Source: a virus
DNA: 64,000 bases
Direction: 5' to 3' (one strand)
Virus record (IMG/VR): IMGVR_UViG_3300032092_003271
Location: 1-64,000 of that record
Of this stretch, positions 1 through 8,455 are shown piece by piece; the stretch's first letter is position 1; the number at the start of each line of letters is the position of its first letter. A program made the position numbers and the translations under genes. Below the pieces are notes generated by a model. The model had not been told where the DNA came from. It saw only the letters and a program-made list of their open reading frames with translations, and searched no databases.

Positions 1-4
1 TGTA

Positions 5-367
5 ATGGATAATGAAATGTTCCAATCCCAATCCTGTGAAAAATTAGTTAATTTAATTGATGAATATATAGAAAAGGCTCAAGAAGAATTTTCTCCTGAA
101 TACTCAAAAACTATGGATAAACTTAGTGCGTTAGGTCTTTTTAGTACTAGTGGTGTAAAAATACCAGGTCAAACAAATATGTTTATCAGAGTTGAGGAAG
201 TTGATCCTGAAACTTTGAAAGTAAAATACGTAGTTGGTAGAAATTCTTACTTTGGAGACCGTCAGTATGGTTTATCAACTCCTGATGAAGTAATTACAAT
301 GGCAACTCAGCCAGGTCTATTTAAACCAACTGAGTTTAGAATTGCTCCAGATCAATTGAAACGATAA
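5..367 (+). CDS. Hypothetical protein, possibly continuing upstream
   Basis: Open frame of 120 aa starting at the ATG at position 5. The frame is still open to the left edge, so the true start may lie outside the window. I recognise no family. The protein is mixed alpha/beta in character, acidic at the N-terminus, and carries no signal peptide or membrane segment. Its last 16 nt overlap convergently with the end of the minus-strand peptidase gene, so the two genes share their stop region and no terminator lies between them. Function unknown. Confidence 0.6.
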   Translation: MDNEMFQSQSCEKLVNLIDEYIEKAQEEFSPEYSKTMDKLSALGLFSTSGVKIPGQTNMFIRVEEVDPETLKVKYVVGRNSYFGDRQYGLSTPDEVITMATQPGLFKPTEFRIAPDQLKR

Positions 368-1377
368 CGTTCTTTTAGAATCTCGTACAACCTGTATCCA
401 TCCTCATCATCAATATAGAATTGATTTTCATCGTAGATATCTGCGATTATAAATCCATCTTTTTCCTCAATCACATCAATAGATGTTAGTTGGTGAATAT
501 CATCGTAGAATGGACTTTCATCATCAAACAAAGTTGTTGTAGTGGTTGTTGTTTTTGGTTCTGTCTTGAACTCGTATTTTTTCAAACCTAATTCTTTAAC
601 CATATTTTTTCCTGCAACAATCGCTCTCTCAACATCATCAATACAAACAAATTCATTTGCTGTGTGCATGTTATAGTAACCACAAGACATGTTGATACAA
701 GATAGGTCAGATAGTTGTTTAATCATCATGATATCTGTGTATGGATGACTCTGAACCATCATCTCATTTTTAAACCCACCTGTAATTGCTCGTAAAGAAA
801 GATCAAAGAACTCACCATCTTTATCAAACAATACAGTTCCCATACAACTGTAAGAAATTAAGTGATCACCAGGTGCATCGTATTGTGTACAATAACCAAC
901 ATCTTTTAAAAACTCTTTATCTACCAATTTTGATCCATGACAACCTGTTTCTTCTGATACAAAAAAAGCAACTTTGACTTTATCTAATTGACGAAGTAAT
1001 TCTAAACAAATGTAGATACCACATTTGTCATCACCACCAATACCTGTTGGTCTGCCGTCTTTATCGTACGCCTTTAAACATAATACTTGTTCTGAACCAA
1101 AGTCTTTTCCAAAAGTGTAAGGACGAAGAAGATATTCTTCTTTTACATCAATAAGGTCAACAAGTTCGTGAACTGTATCAGTGTGAGAAATAAACATTGG
1201 GTAAAATTCTCCTTCACCCAATGTTCCTTTAACTGCGTATATGTTATTATGTTCGTCACAAGTAAGAGTAACCCCATCCATATCCCCAATGGTAGAAATC
1301 AGATATTCTACCATCTTACTTTCCTTATAGGTCTTAGTAGGGACAGATAAGAGTTCTTTAAATTTATTTAGATCCAT
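352..1377 (-). CDS. M20-family (PepT-like) metallopeptidase
   Basis: 341-aa protein with the zinc-peptidase M20 layout: SHTDTV (H65, D67), IGGDDKCG (D116/D117, bridging Asp), SEETG (E142 general base, E143), D168 in YDAPG, and H238 in MHTANEF. These are the expected two-zinc ligands, so the enzyme should be an active aminopeptidase or tripeptidase of the PepT/M20 type acting in the cytoplasm. The substrate cannot be deduced. After the catalytic part comes a run of seven Thr (276-282) and an acidic tail of about 60 residues that I do not recognise. It lies downstream of clp on the same strand (47-nt gap), suggesting a proteolysis pair. A phage-encoded M20 peptidase is unusual. Confidence 0.8.
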   Translation of the reverse strand: MDLNKFKELLSVPTKTYKESKMVEYLISTIGDMDGVTLTCDEHNNIYAVKGTLGEGEFYPMFISHTDTVHELVDLIDVKEEYLLRPYTFGKDFGSEQVLCLKAYDKDGRPTGIGGDDKCGIYICLELLRQLDKVKVAFFVSEETGCHGSKLVDKEFLKDVGYCTQYDAPGDHLISYSCMGTVLFDKDGEFFDLSLRAITGGFKNEMMVQSHPYTDIMMIKQLSDLSCINMSCGYYNMHTANEFVCIDDVERAIVAGKNMVKELGLKKYEFKTEPKTTTTTTTLFDDESPFYDDIHQLTSIDVIEEKDGFIIADIYDENQFYIDDEDGYRLYEILKERYRFN

Positions 1378-1392
1378 TTCAAATTGTTTCTA

Positions 1393-1400
1393 CAAAAGTA
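1393..1400 (-). promoter_or_regulatory. Possible host-type -7 element for the peptidase gene
   Basis: On the minus strand the bases read TACTTTTG, a match to the Bacteroidota -7 consensus TAnnTTTG, 15 nt upstream of the peptidase ATG. No TTG is visible at the usual -33 distance, so this is a weak candidate. Confidence 0.25.
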
Positions 1401-1424
1401 ATTGATTAATTGTTAATAAAAAAA

Positions 1425-3464
1425 TTAATCTTTCTTTTTTCTTGTTTTTTTGACTTTTTCTTCTTTATCAGAAACAATAACCTCATCATTTTCAACCTTC
1501 AAGATATAATCTTTGTTTTCTTCAATCTCCATCATTAGGATTTTTTCAGAAATTAAATCCTCAATCTTATCTTGGATTGCTCTTTTGATTGGTCGAGCTC
1601 CGAATGTTTCATCAAATCCTACTTTGGAAATATAATCAATTAAATCTTGATCATAAGTAAAAATATATTTCTTTTCTAAGACTCTTTTTAGTAGTCGGTC
1701 AACCTCAAGTTTTGTAATTACATCAATATGTTTCTTTTCAAGTGAATTGAAGATAATTACATCATCGATACGATTTAAGAATTCAGGGGCAAAGAATTTA
1801 CTTAGTTCTTTTTTAAGAATTTCTCTTTTTTCCTCTTCTCTAACCGCGTCACTCTTACCTGTTTTAAATCCAACACCAGCACCAAAGTCTTGTAATCTTT
1901 TAACACCAATGTTAGAGGTCATAATAATCAAACAGTTCTTGAAATTGATTTTACGACCCAACGAATCCGTAATGTGTCCATCATCTAACAACTGTAAAAG
2001 TGTTGAGAAGATATCTTTATGTGCTTTCTCAATCTCATCAAACAACACAACTGAATAAGGTTTGTTTTTAACTTGTTCTGTTAATTGACCACCTTCATCG
2101 TGGCCTACATATCCCGGAGGAGAACCAATCAAACGAGAAATAGTATGTTTTTCTTGGTATTCACTCATGTCAACACGGATCATGTTATCTTCACTCCCAA
2201 AGATCTCTTTTGCCAACTGTTTTGCCAAGTATGTTTTACCTACACCTGTAGATCCTAAGAAAATAAATGAACCGATTGGTTTATTTGGATCCTTAATACC
2301 CATTCTATTTCTACGGATTGCCTTTGTAATCTTTAACACCGCTTCTTCTTGACCAATAACTTTTGAACTTAGATTATCTGTCAAGTTGATAAGGTTATTT
2401 CTTTCATCAAGGTTGATGTTTGAAATTGGAATTTTAGTCATGTTTGAAACTACCTCATAAACCAATTCTTCAGGGATAGTTCTTTTACTACTTCTAAGGT
2501 GATCCTCAAACTTTTTCTTTTCTTCCTCAAGTTTTGCAATCACACCTCTTTCACGATCACGAAGTTCCGCGGCTTGTTCGTAATCTTGTTTTTTGATTAC
2601 GTTTATTTTCTCTTGTTTAATTTTGTTGGCTTCATCTTTTAGGTTCTCAATAACCTCAGGAAGTTTAATGTCAATTTGCATTCTTGCACCAACCTCATCC
2701 AAGATATCAAAAGCTTTGTCAGGAAACTCACGATCTGTAATATAACGATCCGCCAACTCAACAAATGTCCATAATGTTTCATCATCATAAGTCACTTTGT
2801 GGTGATCCTCATACTTTTCTTTACTCATCTTCAAAATCTCGAATGTTTCCTCTTTTGAAGAAGGATCAACCACAACTTTTTGGAACCTTCTTTCTAACGC
2901 ACCATCTTTCTCAAAGTTTGTTCGGTACTCATCTAAAGTAGTTGCACCGATACACTGAATCTCACCTCGAGAAAGTGCTGGTTTGAGGATATTTGATGCA
3001 TCTAATGAACCTGAACTGTTACCCGCACCTACGATTGTGTGAATTTCATCAATAAACAAAATGATGTTTGGAGCCACCTGAAGTTCCTCAATAATCACCT
3101 TCATCCGTTCTTCAAATTGACCACGATACTTTGTTCCTGCAACCAAAGAATTCATATCTAAAGAAACAATTCTTTTATCCATTAAATTCTTAGGACATTC
3201 ACCATCATGAATCATCATTGCAAGACCTTCAACAATAGCAGTTTTTCCTGCACCTGGTTCACCAATAATAATTGGGTTATTTTTCTTTCTTCGAGATAAA
3301 ATCTGAGCAATCCTTAGGATTTCTTTTTTTCTACCAACCACAGGGTCTAATTTACCCTCCTGTGCTAATTTGTTTAAGTCCTTGCTGAAATTATCTAACA
3401 CAGGTGTTCCTGAATCAGACTTTTTTTTCGCTTTATCATTTCCTTCATCCATAAATTCTAACAT
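1425..3464 (-). CDS. ClpC-like AAA+ unfoldase lacking the N-domain
   Basis: 679-aa Hsp100/Clp ATPase with two AAA modules. Module 1 has Walker A GEPGAGKT (68-75), Walker B ILFIDE (135-140) and an ERRF arginine-finger region (190-194). The middle part holds a UVR-like motif (about 295-306, EQAAELRDRE), which is typical of ClpC. Module 2 has Walker A GSTGVGKT (404-411), Walker B VVLFDE (472-477) and a GARPIKR sensor-2 motif. A VGF tripeptide at 531-533 sits where ClpC carries its ClpP-docking loop, so it could feed host ClpP. The double-Clp N-domain is missing: the AAA core starts near residue 40. The last 25 residues are Lys/Glu-rich. It is transcribed divergently from dnaK across a palindrome. 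No clpP is in the window. ClpB is less likely because the coiled-coil M-domain is short and UVR-like. Confidence 0.85.
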   Translation of the reverse strand: MLEFMDEGNDKAKKKSDSGTPVLDNFSKDLNKLAQEGKLDPVVGRKKEILRIAQILSRRKKNNPIIIGEPGAGKTAIVEGLAMMIHDGECPKNLMDKRIVSLDMNSLVAGTKYRGQFEERMKVIIEELQVAPNIILFIDEIHTIVGAGNSSGSLDASNILKPALSRGEIQCIGATTLDEYRTNFEKDGALERRFQKVVVDPSSKEETFEILKMSKEKYEDHHKVTYDDETLWTFVELADRYITDREFPDKAFDILDEVGARMQIDIKLPEVIENLKDEANKIKQEKINVIKKQDYEQAAELRDRERGVIAKLEEEKKKFEDHLRSSKRTIPEELVYEVVSNMTKIPISNINLDERNNLINLTDNLSSKVIGQEEAVLKITKAIRRNRMGIKDPNKPIGSFIFLGSTGVGKTYLAKQLAKEIFGSEDNMIRVDMSEYQEKHTISRLIGSPPGYVGHDEGGQLTEQVKNKPYSVVLFDEIEKAHKDIFSTLLQLLDDGHITDSLGRKINFKNCLIIMTSNIGVKRLQDFGAGVGFKTGKSDAVREEEKREILKKELSKFFAPEFLNRIDDVIIFNSLEKKHIDVITKLEVDRLLKRVLEKKYIFTYDQDLIDYISKVGFDETFGARPIKRAIQDKIEDLISEKILMMEIEENKDYILKVENDEVIVSDKEEKVKKTRKKKD

Positions 3465-3492
3465 ACTTCTATTGTTTTACATTCAAAAACTA

Positions 3493-3499
3493 ATAAATA
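3493..3499 (-). promoter_or_regulatory. Possible late-type TATTTAT element before clp
   Basis: The minus strand reads TATTTAT 28 nt before the clp start codon. The same oriented motif precedes many structural genes here. The distance is long and the region is AT-rich, so it may be fortuitous. Confidence 0.25.
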
Positions 3500-3527
3500 A
3501 ATTTAGAAAAGTCCAATATTGTTATTT

Positions 3528-3555
3528 TGTCAGTATAAAAAAAAATATACTGACA
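3528..3555. promoter_or_regulatory. Perfect inverted repeat between clp and dnaK (candidate operator)
   Basis: Ten-base arms TGTCAGTATA and TATACTGACA are separated by eight A residues. The repeat sits between two divergent chaperone genes and ends just before the -33 element of the dnaK promoter. Its architecture (about 10-bp arms, short spacer) recalls the CIRCE heat-shock operator, although the sequence differs. No U-tract follows, so a terminator is unlikely. Confidence 0.5.
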
Positions 3556-3557
3556 TA

Positions 3558-3588
3558 TTGACAGGTTTTATGGAATGGCATATATTTG
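3558..3588 (+). promoter_or_regulatory. Bacteroidota-type promoter of dnaK
   Basis: TTG at 3558-3560, a 20-nt spacer, then TATATTTG at 3581-3588. This matches the Bacteroidota primary-sigma consensus (TTTG at -33, TAnnTTTG at -7). The expected transcript would carry an A-rich leader of about 35-40 nt before the dnaK ATG. This suggests expression by unmodified host RNA polymerase early in infection. Confidence 0.65.
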
Positions 3589-3633
3589 GTAAAAAATGTG
3601 AAAAAATAAACATAAAAATAAAATGATTAAAAA

Positions 3634-5490
3634 ATGGGAAAAATAATTGGAATTGACTTGGGAACGACTAACTCGTGTGTTGCTGTAATGGAAGGAAAGG
3701 AAGCGGTAGTTATTGCAAACAGTGAAGGAAAAAGAACCACACCATCTATTATAGGATTTGTTAAAGAGGGTGAAAGAAAAATTGGGGACCCTGCCAAAAG
3801 ACAGGCCGTAACAAATCCTGATAAAACAATTTACTCGATTAAAAGATTTATGGGATCTTCTTTTGATGAAATTAAAAACGAAACATCAAAGGTCCCTTAC
3901 AAGGTAGTTAAAGAAAATAACTCACCAAAAGTTCAAATTAATGATAGAACTTATTCACCACAAGAACTCTCAGCCGCAATTCTTCAAAAAATGAAACAAA
4001 CCGCCGAAGACTATTTGGGTCAATCGGTTACGGAAGCAGTTATTACTGTTCCTGCGTATTTTAATGATGCACAAAGACAAGCAACTAAAGAAGCTGGTGA
4101 AATTGCAGGACTTACAGTAAAAAGAATTATCAACGAACCAACCGCAGCTGCTTTAGCTTATGGTCTTGATAAAATGTCTAAAGATATGAAAATCGTAGTA
4201 TTCGACTGTGGTGGTGGAACTCATGATGTTTCCGTATTAGAACTTGGTGACGGTGTATTTGAAGTATTATCAACTGACGGAGATAGTCATTTAGGTGGTG
4301 ACGACTTTGACCAAGCACTAATCGATTATTTAGTATCGGAATTCAAAAAAGAAAATGGAATGGACATATCTAAAGATCCTATGGCACTCCAAAGACTTCG
4401 TGAGGCCTCTGAGAAAGCTAAAATTGAATTATCTTCTTCACCTCAAACTGAAATCAACTTACCGTATGTAACAGCAGATTCCACAGGACCAAAACACTTG
4501 GTAATGACTATTACAAAATCTAAATTTGATCAATTAACACAATCTTTGGTAAATAGAACAATTGAACCTTGTAAAAGAGCAATGTCTAACGCAAATCTTA
4601 CTGTTGGTGAGATTGACGAGATTATTTTAGTTGGTGGATCCACTCGTATTCCTGCGGTTCAAGAAGCGGTTAAAAACTTCTTTGGTAAAGAACCATCAAA
4701 AGGCGTAAATCCTGACGAAGTAGTTGCTTTAGGTGCGGCGATCCAAGGTGGTGTTTTAGCTGGTGATGTAACAGACGTATTGTTGTTAGACGTAACTCCA
4801 CTTTCATTAGGTATTGAAACTATGGGTGGTGTGTTTACAAAATTGATAAGTGCAAATACAACAATTCCAACAAAAAAATCAGAAACATTCTCAACAGCCG
4901 CAGATAATCAACCAACAGTAGAAATCCATGTTTTACAAGGTGAAAGAGCGATGGCAAGAGATAACAGAACTATTGGTAAATTCCACCTTGATGGATTACC
5001 ACCAGCAAGAAGAGGAACTCCTCAAATTGAGGTAACTTTTGATATCGATGCAAATGGTATTATTAATGTATCTGCGGTTGACAAAGCAACTAACAAACAA
5101 CAATCAATCCGAATTGAATCATCTTCAGGTCTATCAAAAGAAGAAGTTGAGAGAATGAAACAAGAAGCTGAAATGAATGCTGAATCCGATAAAAAATTGA
5201 AAGAGGAAGTTGATACTTTGAACTCGGCAGATTCATTAATTTTCCAAGTTGGTAAATCTATGGAAGATCTTGAAGGTAAAATCACCGAAGATGAAAAAAC
5301 TGAAATCAACTCATCAATTGATAAATTAAAATCCGCTTACGACAAGAAAGAAATTTCAGAAGTAAAAGTTTTAATGGAAGAGGTTAATAAAAAATTCCAA
5401 ACCATAAGTCAGAAGTTGTATGAACAAACAAACAACGCTGAAGTAACAGAAGAAGACTTTGCAAACGTAGAGTTCGAGGAAGTGAAATAA
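3634..5490 (+). CDS. dnaK: Hsp70 chaperone DnaK
   Basis: 618-aa, full-length DnaK. The nucleotide-binding domain carries the [13 protein letters not shown] phosphate-1 motif (6-18), K70 in SIKRFMG, the phosphate-2 motif around 193-198, and GGSTRIP (adenosine motif). The interdomain linker [12 protein letters not shown] lies near residue 385. A substrate-binding beta-sandwich and a helical lid follow. The C-terminus ends in EEVK, as in flavobacterial DnaK, pointing to acquisition from such a host. One oddity: the near-invariant GGGTFD motif reads GGGTHD, with His at 197 next to the catalytic Thr196, and Cys192 replaces the usual Leu. It has its own host-type promoter and terminator, so it is a single-gene unit. 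No dnaJ or grpE is present, so it would depend on host co-chaperones. Confidence 0.97.
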   Translation: MGKIIGIDLGTTNSCVAVMEGKEAVVIANSEGKRTTPSIIGFVKEGERKIGDPAKRQAVTNPDKTIYSIKRFMGSSFDEIKNETSKVPYKVVKENNSPKVQINDRTYSPQELSAAILQKMKQTAEDYLGQSVTEAVITVPAYFNDAQRQATKEAGEIAGLTVKRIINEPTAAALAYGLDKMSKDMKIVVFDCGGGTHDVSVLELGDGVFEVLSTDGDSHLGGDDFDQALIDYLVSEFKKENGMDISKDPMALQRLREASEKAKIELSSSPQTEINLPYVTADSTGPKHLVMTITKSKFDQLTQSLVNRTIEPCKRAMSNANLTVGEIDEIILVGGSTRIPAVQEAVKNFFGKEPSKGVNPDEVVALGAAIQGGVLAGDVTDVLLLDVTPLSLGIETMGGVFTKLISANTTIPTKKSETFSTAADNQPTVEIHVLQGERAMARDNRTIGKFHLDGLPPARRGTPQIEVTFDIDANGIINVSAVDKATNKQQSIRIESSSGLSKEEVERMKQEAEMNAESDKKLKEEVDTLNSADSLIFQVGKSMEDLEGKITEDEKTEINSSIDKLKSAYDKKEISEVKVLMEEVNKKFQTISQKLYEQTNNAEVTEEDFANVEFEEVK

Positions 5491-5511
5491 TCTCTTAAAT
5501 TTTAAAGTTAG

Positions 5512-5542
5512 AAATCCACCTTCGGGTGGATTTTTTTTTTTT
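5512..5542 (+). terminator. Rho-independent terminator after dnaK
   Basis: Stem AAATCCACC / GGTGGATTT closed by a TTCG tetraloop (5521-5524), running into about 12 consecutive T. It lies 22 nt after the dnaK stop codon. A textbook intrinsic terminator. Confidence 0.9.
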
Positions 5543-5546
5543 CGTA

Positions 5547-5553
5547 TATTTAT
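5547..5553 (+). promoter_or_regulatory. Late-type motif TATTTAT
   Basis: TATTTAT only 4 nt before the ATG at 5558. If it acts as a -10 box, the mRNA would begin at or next to the start codon (leaderless). Confidence 0.5.
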
Positions 5554-5557
5554 AGCT

Positions 5558-5869
5558 ATGGAGTCATGGAGAAAATTTGCAGAATCTTTGGAACTAACAA
5601 AAGAGTTAGAAAAAACTTATTTAAAAATTAGAAAATTTTTTCAAAAAGAAGGGTGGACACAAAAGGATATTGAAAAACCTCCGTATTATCCTGAAGAATT
5701 AATGTTTTATCACAGAAGCATCCAACCATTGATTCGGGAAATAGACCAAACAATTAGAGATTATGGTTTTGATGTTGACGGAACCGAAGTTGGTTATTAT
5801 ATTATGGATAAACTTCGTCATATCGATGACATAACCCCACTAACAAAACCAAATGGCGATAACAAGTGA
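5558..5869 (+). CDS. Hypothetical protein
   Basis: 103 aa, mostly helical and rich in charged residues and aromatics, with no recognised domain. It follows the dnaK terminator, begins 4 nt after a late-type motif, and overlaps the next gene by 17 nt, so the two are probably co-transcribed and translationally coupled. Likely a small late phage protein of unknown role. Confidence 0.75.
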   Translation: MESWRKFAESLELTKELEKTYLKIRKFFQKEGWTQKDIEKPPYYPEELMFYHRSIQPLIREIDQTIRDYGFDVDGTEVGYYIMDKLRHIDDITPLTKPNGDNK

Positions 5870-6095
5870 ATTAATTAGCGGAACTACAATTTTAAATGAA
5901 GTTCAATCATCAAATATTGTTAGAACACAATATGATACAATAACCAAAAAAATGATTGCTGAGTTTAAAAACGGATCAAGATATGAGTACAGTGATGTAC
6001 CACATCAAACGTACACTCAATTTAGGATGGCAGAATCTCAAGGAAACTTCTTTAACAAAAATATTTCCAAAGCCCATACATATAAGAAACTATAA
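5853..6095 (+). CDS. KTSC-domain protein
   Basis: 80 aa. The pattern SSNIVRTQYD, then EFKNGSRYEYSDVP, then a Q/A-S-x-G-x-FxN-K-I segment and a final YKK matches the short KTSC domain. That domain is common in bacteria and phages and is named for conserved Lys, Thr, Ser and Cys residues; it has no firmly established function, although some members are linked to lysyl-tRNA synthetase C-termini. The KTSC domain fills the whole protein. The gene overlaps the preceding one by 17 nt. Confidence 0.7.
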   Translation: MAITSELISGTTILNEVQSSNIVRTQYDTITKKMIAEFKNGSRYEYSDVPHQTYTQFRMAESQGNFFNKNISKAHTYKKL

Positions 6096-6103
6096 TTAGA
6101 AAG

Positions 6104-6110
6104 TATTTAT
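6104..6110 (+). promoter_or_regulatory. Late-type motif TATTTAT
   Basis: GTATTTAT ends 4 nt before the ATG at 6115, the same very short spacing as at 5547 and 13554. Confidence 0.5.
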
Positions 6111-6114
6111 CTGT

Positions 6115-6852
6115 ATGGATACTTCAGAAATTATAAAAAGTTTTGAATCTCAAGACAATCTTAATCCTAAAATTTGGGAGAAGGAAGGTAAGTCATACAT
6201 GATGAGACCTGAAGTAAGAGAGAAACTTTTAGAAACCGCAAATGTCTTTATAGATTTTTTAGGTGTTGATGTAATTGTGACCGATATAATTATGATCGGA
6301 TCATTAGTCAATTACAATTGGTCAAAGTTTTCAGATATAGATTTACATATAGTGGTAAATTATAATCAATTCCCAAACAACTCACAAGAATTATACGTTG
6401 AATTTTTTGATTTAAAAAAAATAATATTTAATGATCGACACAATATAAAATTATTTGGGTACGATGTCGAATGTTTCGTTCAAAGCGAAAGTGAGACAAC
6501 TTTTAGTAGTGGTATATATTCTGTTCTGTATGATATGTGGGTTAACGAACCAAAAAAATCTGAAAACAAAAACATTGATATTGATCTTCTTAAGGAAAAG
6601 GCAAATCAATGGATGAGAATTATTGATGGTGTAGTTGATAATATCGGCGACGAGGATCCTGATGAGATCAAACGTTTGGTTAAAAAATACAAAGAAAAAT
6701 TAAAGAAATTCAGAAGTTGTGGACTTGAAAAAAACGGAGAGATGTCCTTAGAAAATTTAGTATTCAAATTACTAAGAAGAAATGGGTACATTGAAAAGTT
6801 ATACGAATTGCCAACGGATCTTATAGACAAAAAATTGTCGATGAAACAATAA
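6115..6852 (+). CDS. Nucleotidyltransferase-fold protein
   Basis: 245 aa. The segment IIMIGSLVNYNWSKFSDIDLH fits the polymerase-beta nucleotidyltransferase signature: GS at 62-63, then DxD at 74-76, with a plausible third carboxylate at D117 in the next strand. The N-terminal half is therefore an NTase domain. The remaining helical half (about 150-245, Lys-rich) is unrecognised. The substrate is unknown; minimal NTases modify RNA, proteins or small molecules. An independent late-type motif lies just upstream. The catalytic residues appear intact, so activity is plausible. Confidence 0.65.
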   Translation: MDTSEIIKSFESQDNLNPKIWEKEGKSYMMRPEVREKLLETANVFIDFLGVDVIVTDIIMIGSLVNYNWSKFSDIDLHIVVNYNQFPNNSQELYVEFFDLKKIIFNDRHNIKLFGYDVECFVQSESETTFSSGIYSVLYDMWVNEPKKSENKNIDIDLLKEKANQWMRIIDGVVDNIGDEDPDEIKRLVKKYKEKLKKFRSCGLEKNGEMSLENLVFKLLRRNGYIEKLYELPTDLIDKKLSMKQ

Positions 6853-6887
6853 AAATCCGTAATTAAAAATAATTACGTTTATCGATA

Positions 6888-6894
6888 TATTTAT
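6888..6894 (+). promoter_or_regulatory. Late-type motif TATTTAT
   Basis: ATATATTTATT located 34 nt before the ATG at 6929. This would leave an ordinary short AT-rich leader. Confidence 0.5.
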
Positions 6895-6928
6895 TAAGAA
6901 AAAATAATTTACATTAAATAACACAAAT

Positions 6929-8455
6929 ATGGCAGGACTTAGACCTATTGGAAGTGAAAAACTTGAGGGAATGGATAAAATCAGACGAATAATGGAAATT
7001 GCTCGTTACAATGAAAATATTCCTCAATCAGTAAATGAGACAAAGTCATCCGAATATAGAATAAATTTGGCTGATGGTAACACATATGAAATTGCTAAAG
7101 AAAGACAAGGTTATATTATCAAAAAATCTATCAATGAATCTGAGTTCGACTATATTGAACCAATGAAAGGTAGAAAATATTACCAATCTTACTCTCAGGC
7201 TTTAAAACGTCTTAACTTGATAACAAAAGAAGTTAATACCCTTTTTGAAAACGAAGAAGGTACTCCCCTAATCGGAGAGCAAAAAAAAAAGTTCATATTA
7301 AAAACTAAAAAACCTAAAGCGGCAGCACCTGATGCAGGGGCAGCTTTACCACCATCACCCGATGCTGGGGCAGCTTTACCACCATCACCCGATGCTGGGG
7401 CTGAATTACCTCCGGCACCTGATGCAGGAGCCGAATTACCACCAGCTCCAGATGCAGGAGCAGAATTACCACCGGTACCTGAAGAAGGAGGTGGTGAATT
7501 ACCTCCATCCCCTGAAGAAGGAGGAGAAATGCCACCGGCACCTGAAGGAGAAGAAGGTGAAATGCCACCGGCACCTGAAGGAGAAGAAGGCGAAGAAGAA
7601 CTAGAAATTGACGTTGAGAAAAAACCAAAAGAAAAGAAAGTTTCAGACCTTAAAAGAATACAAATCCTTGTTGGTAAGTTAGCACAAAAAATTAGATCTT
7701 ATGAGGAAGAAAAAGAACTTTCTTCTCAAAACGTTAAATACGTAATCAATTCAATTTTATCGGCACTTGATGTTGACGTTTTAGATGAGGACGATATTGA
7801 AGAAATCATTTCAAAATTAGAAGGTGGTGATGAAGATGAAGAAAGTGGTGATGAAGAAATGGATGTGGAAGCTGAAGTTGAGGGTTATGAGGCAGAACAA
7901 GAAATGGTTCCTCCTCCACCGTCACCTGAAGGTGAAGAAGAAATACCATCACCTGAAATGGCCGAAGAATATGAAAGTTATGGCGACGCCTTCAGAGATT
8001 ATTTACCTGCAGCTTATGGTAATGTAGCAATGAGAGGTATGACAGGTGAACAAACAGAAGATTATGAAGATGACTATGATGTTATTGATTTTGAAGAAAT
8101 AGATGAAGAGGATTACGCATCAAAAAGCAGAAGAAAAAGACATTTTTATCCTGACACAGATACTTTTACACACGGAACTTTTGGTGAATCATCAGTAGAT
8201 AAGGTCTTAAGTAGATATTTTACAATTTCAGAAGAAGAAGTAAAAAAACAAGGTTTGAAATCTAATAAAAATTACCAACTGAATAAAAAGAACATTATAA
8301 GACTTTCTGAAACTGTGGATCAAATGGATTCAGCTCTTGAATTTATTTCGGAAAACCCAAGGGTAGAACTTATCGGTTTGTCCGAAAAGAAAAATCTAAT
8401 TTTCAAACAAGGAATTAATGAAGTTAAAATAACAAGAACTGGAAATATTTTATGA
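6929..8455 (+). CDS. Repeat-rich acidic protein, probably virion-associated
   Basis: 508 aa. The N-terminus contains MDKIRRIMEIARYNE (15-29), resembling the leaders of other small proteins in this genome. Residues about 131-222 are imperfect 11-residue repeats of the type PDAGAELPPAP grading into PEEGGEMPPAPEGEE. A second Pro/Glu-rich segment lies near 325-350, and a very acidic stretch near 285-320. The C-terminal 90 residues look folded. It sits in front of the terminase in a chain of overlapping genes (ATGA overlap with the next). I infer a head- or neck-associated structural protein with flexible linkers. No enzyme motif is visible. Confidence 0.7.
   Translation: MAGLRPIGSEKLEGMDKIRRIMEIARYNENIPQSVNETKSSEYRINLADGNTYEIAKERQGYIIKKSINESEFDYIEPMKGRKYYQSYSQALKRLNLITKEVNTLFENEEGTPLIGEQKKKFILKTKKPKAAAPDAGAALPPSPDAGAALPPSPDAGAELPPAPDAGAELPPAPDAGAELPPVPEEGGGELPPSPEEGGEMPPAPEGEEGEMPPAPEGEEGEEELEIDVEKKPKEKKVSDLKRIQILVGKLAQKIRSYEEEKELSSQNVKYVINSILSALDVDVLDEDDIEEIISKLEGGDEDEESGDEEMDVEAEVEGYEAEQEMVPPPPSPEGEEEIPSPEMAEEYESYGDAFRDYLPAAYGNVAMRGMTGEQTEDYEDDYDVIDFEEIDEEDYASKSRRKRHFYPDTDTFTHGTFGESSVDKVLSRYFTISEEEVKKQGLKSNKNYQLNKKNIIRLSETVDQMDSALEFISENPRVELIGLSEKKNLIFKQGINEVKITRTGNIL
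7320..7600 (+). repeat. In-frame Pro/Ala/Glu-coding tandem repeat
   Basis: Imperfect 33-nt units encoding PDAGAxLPPxP, then shorter PEEG/PEGEE units. The first units (about 7329-7400) are nearly identical at the DNA level, so unit-number variation by slippage is possible. Confidence 0.8.

Noticed and set aside
3528-3555. Inverted repeat between clp and dnaK as a terminator
   Set aside because: Both genes point away from it, and there is no T-run after either arm; operator-like use is more plausible.
7314-7628. Minus-strand ORF of 104 aa over the Pro/Ala repeats
   Set aside because: Shadow of the tandem repeat in the plus-strand gene; composition is an artefact of the repeat.
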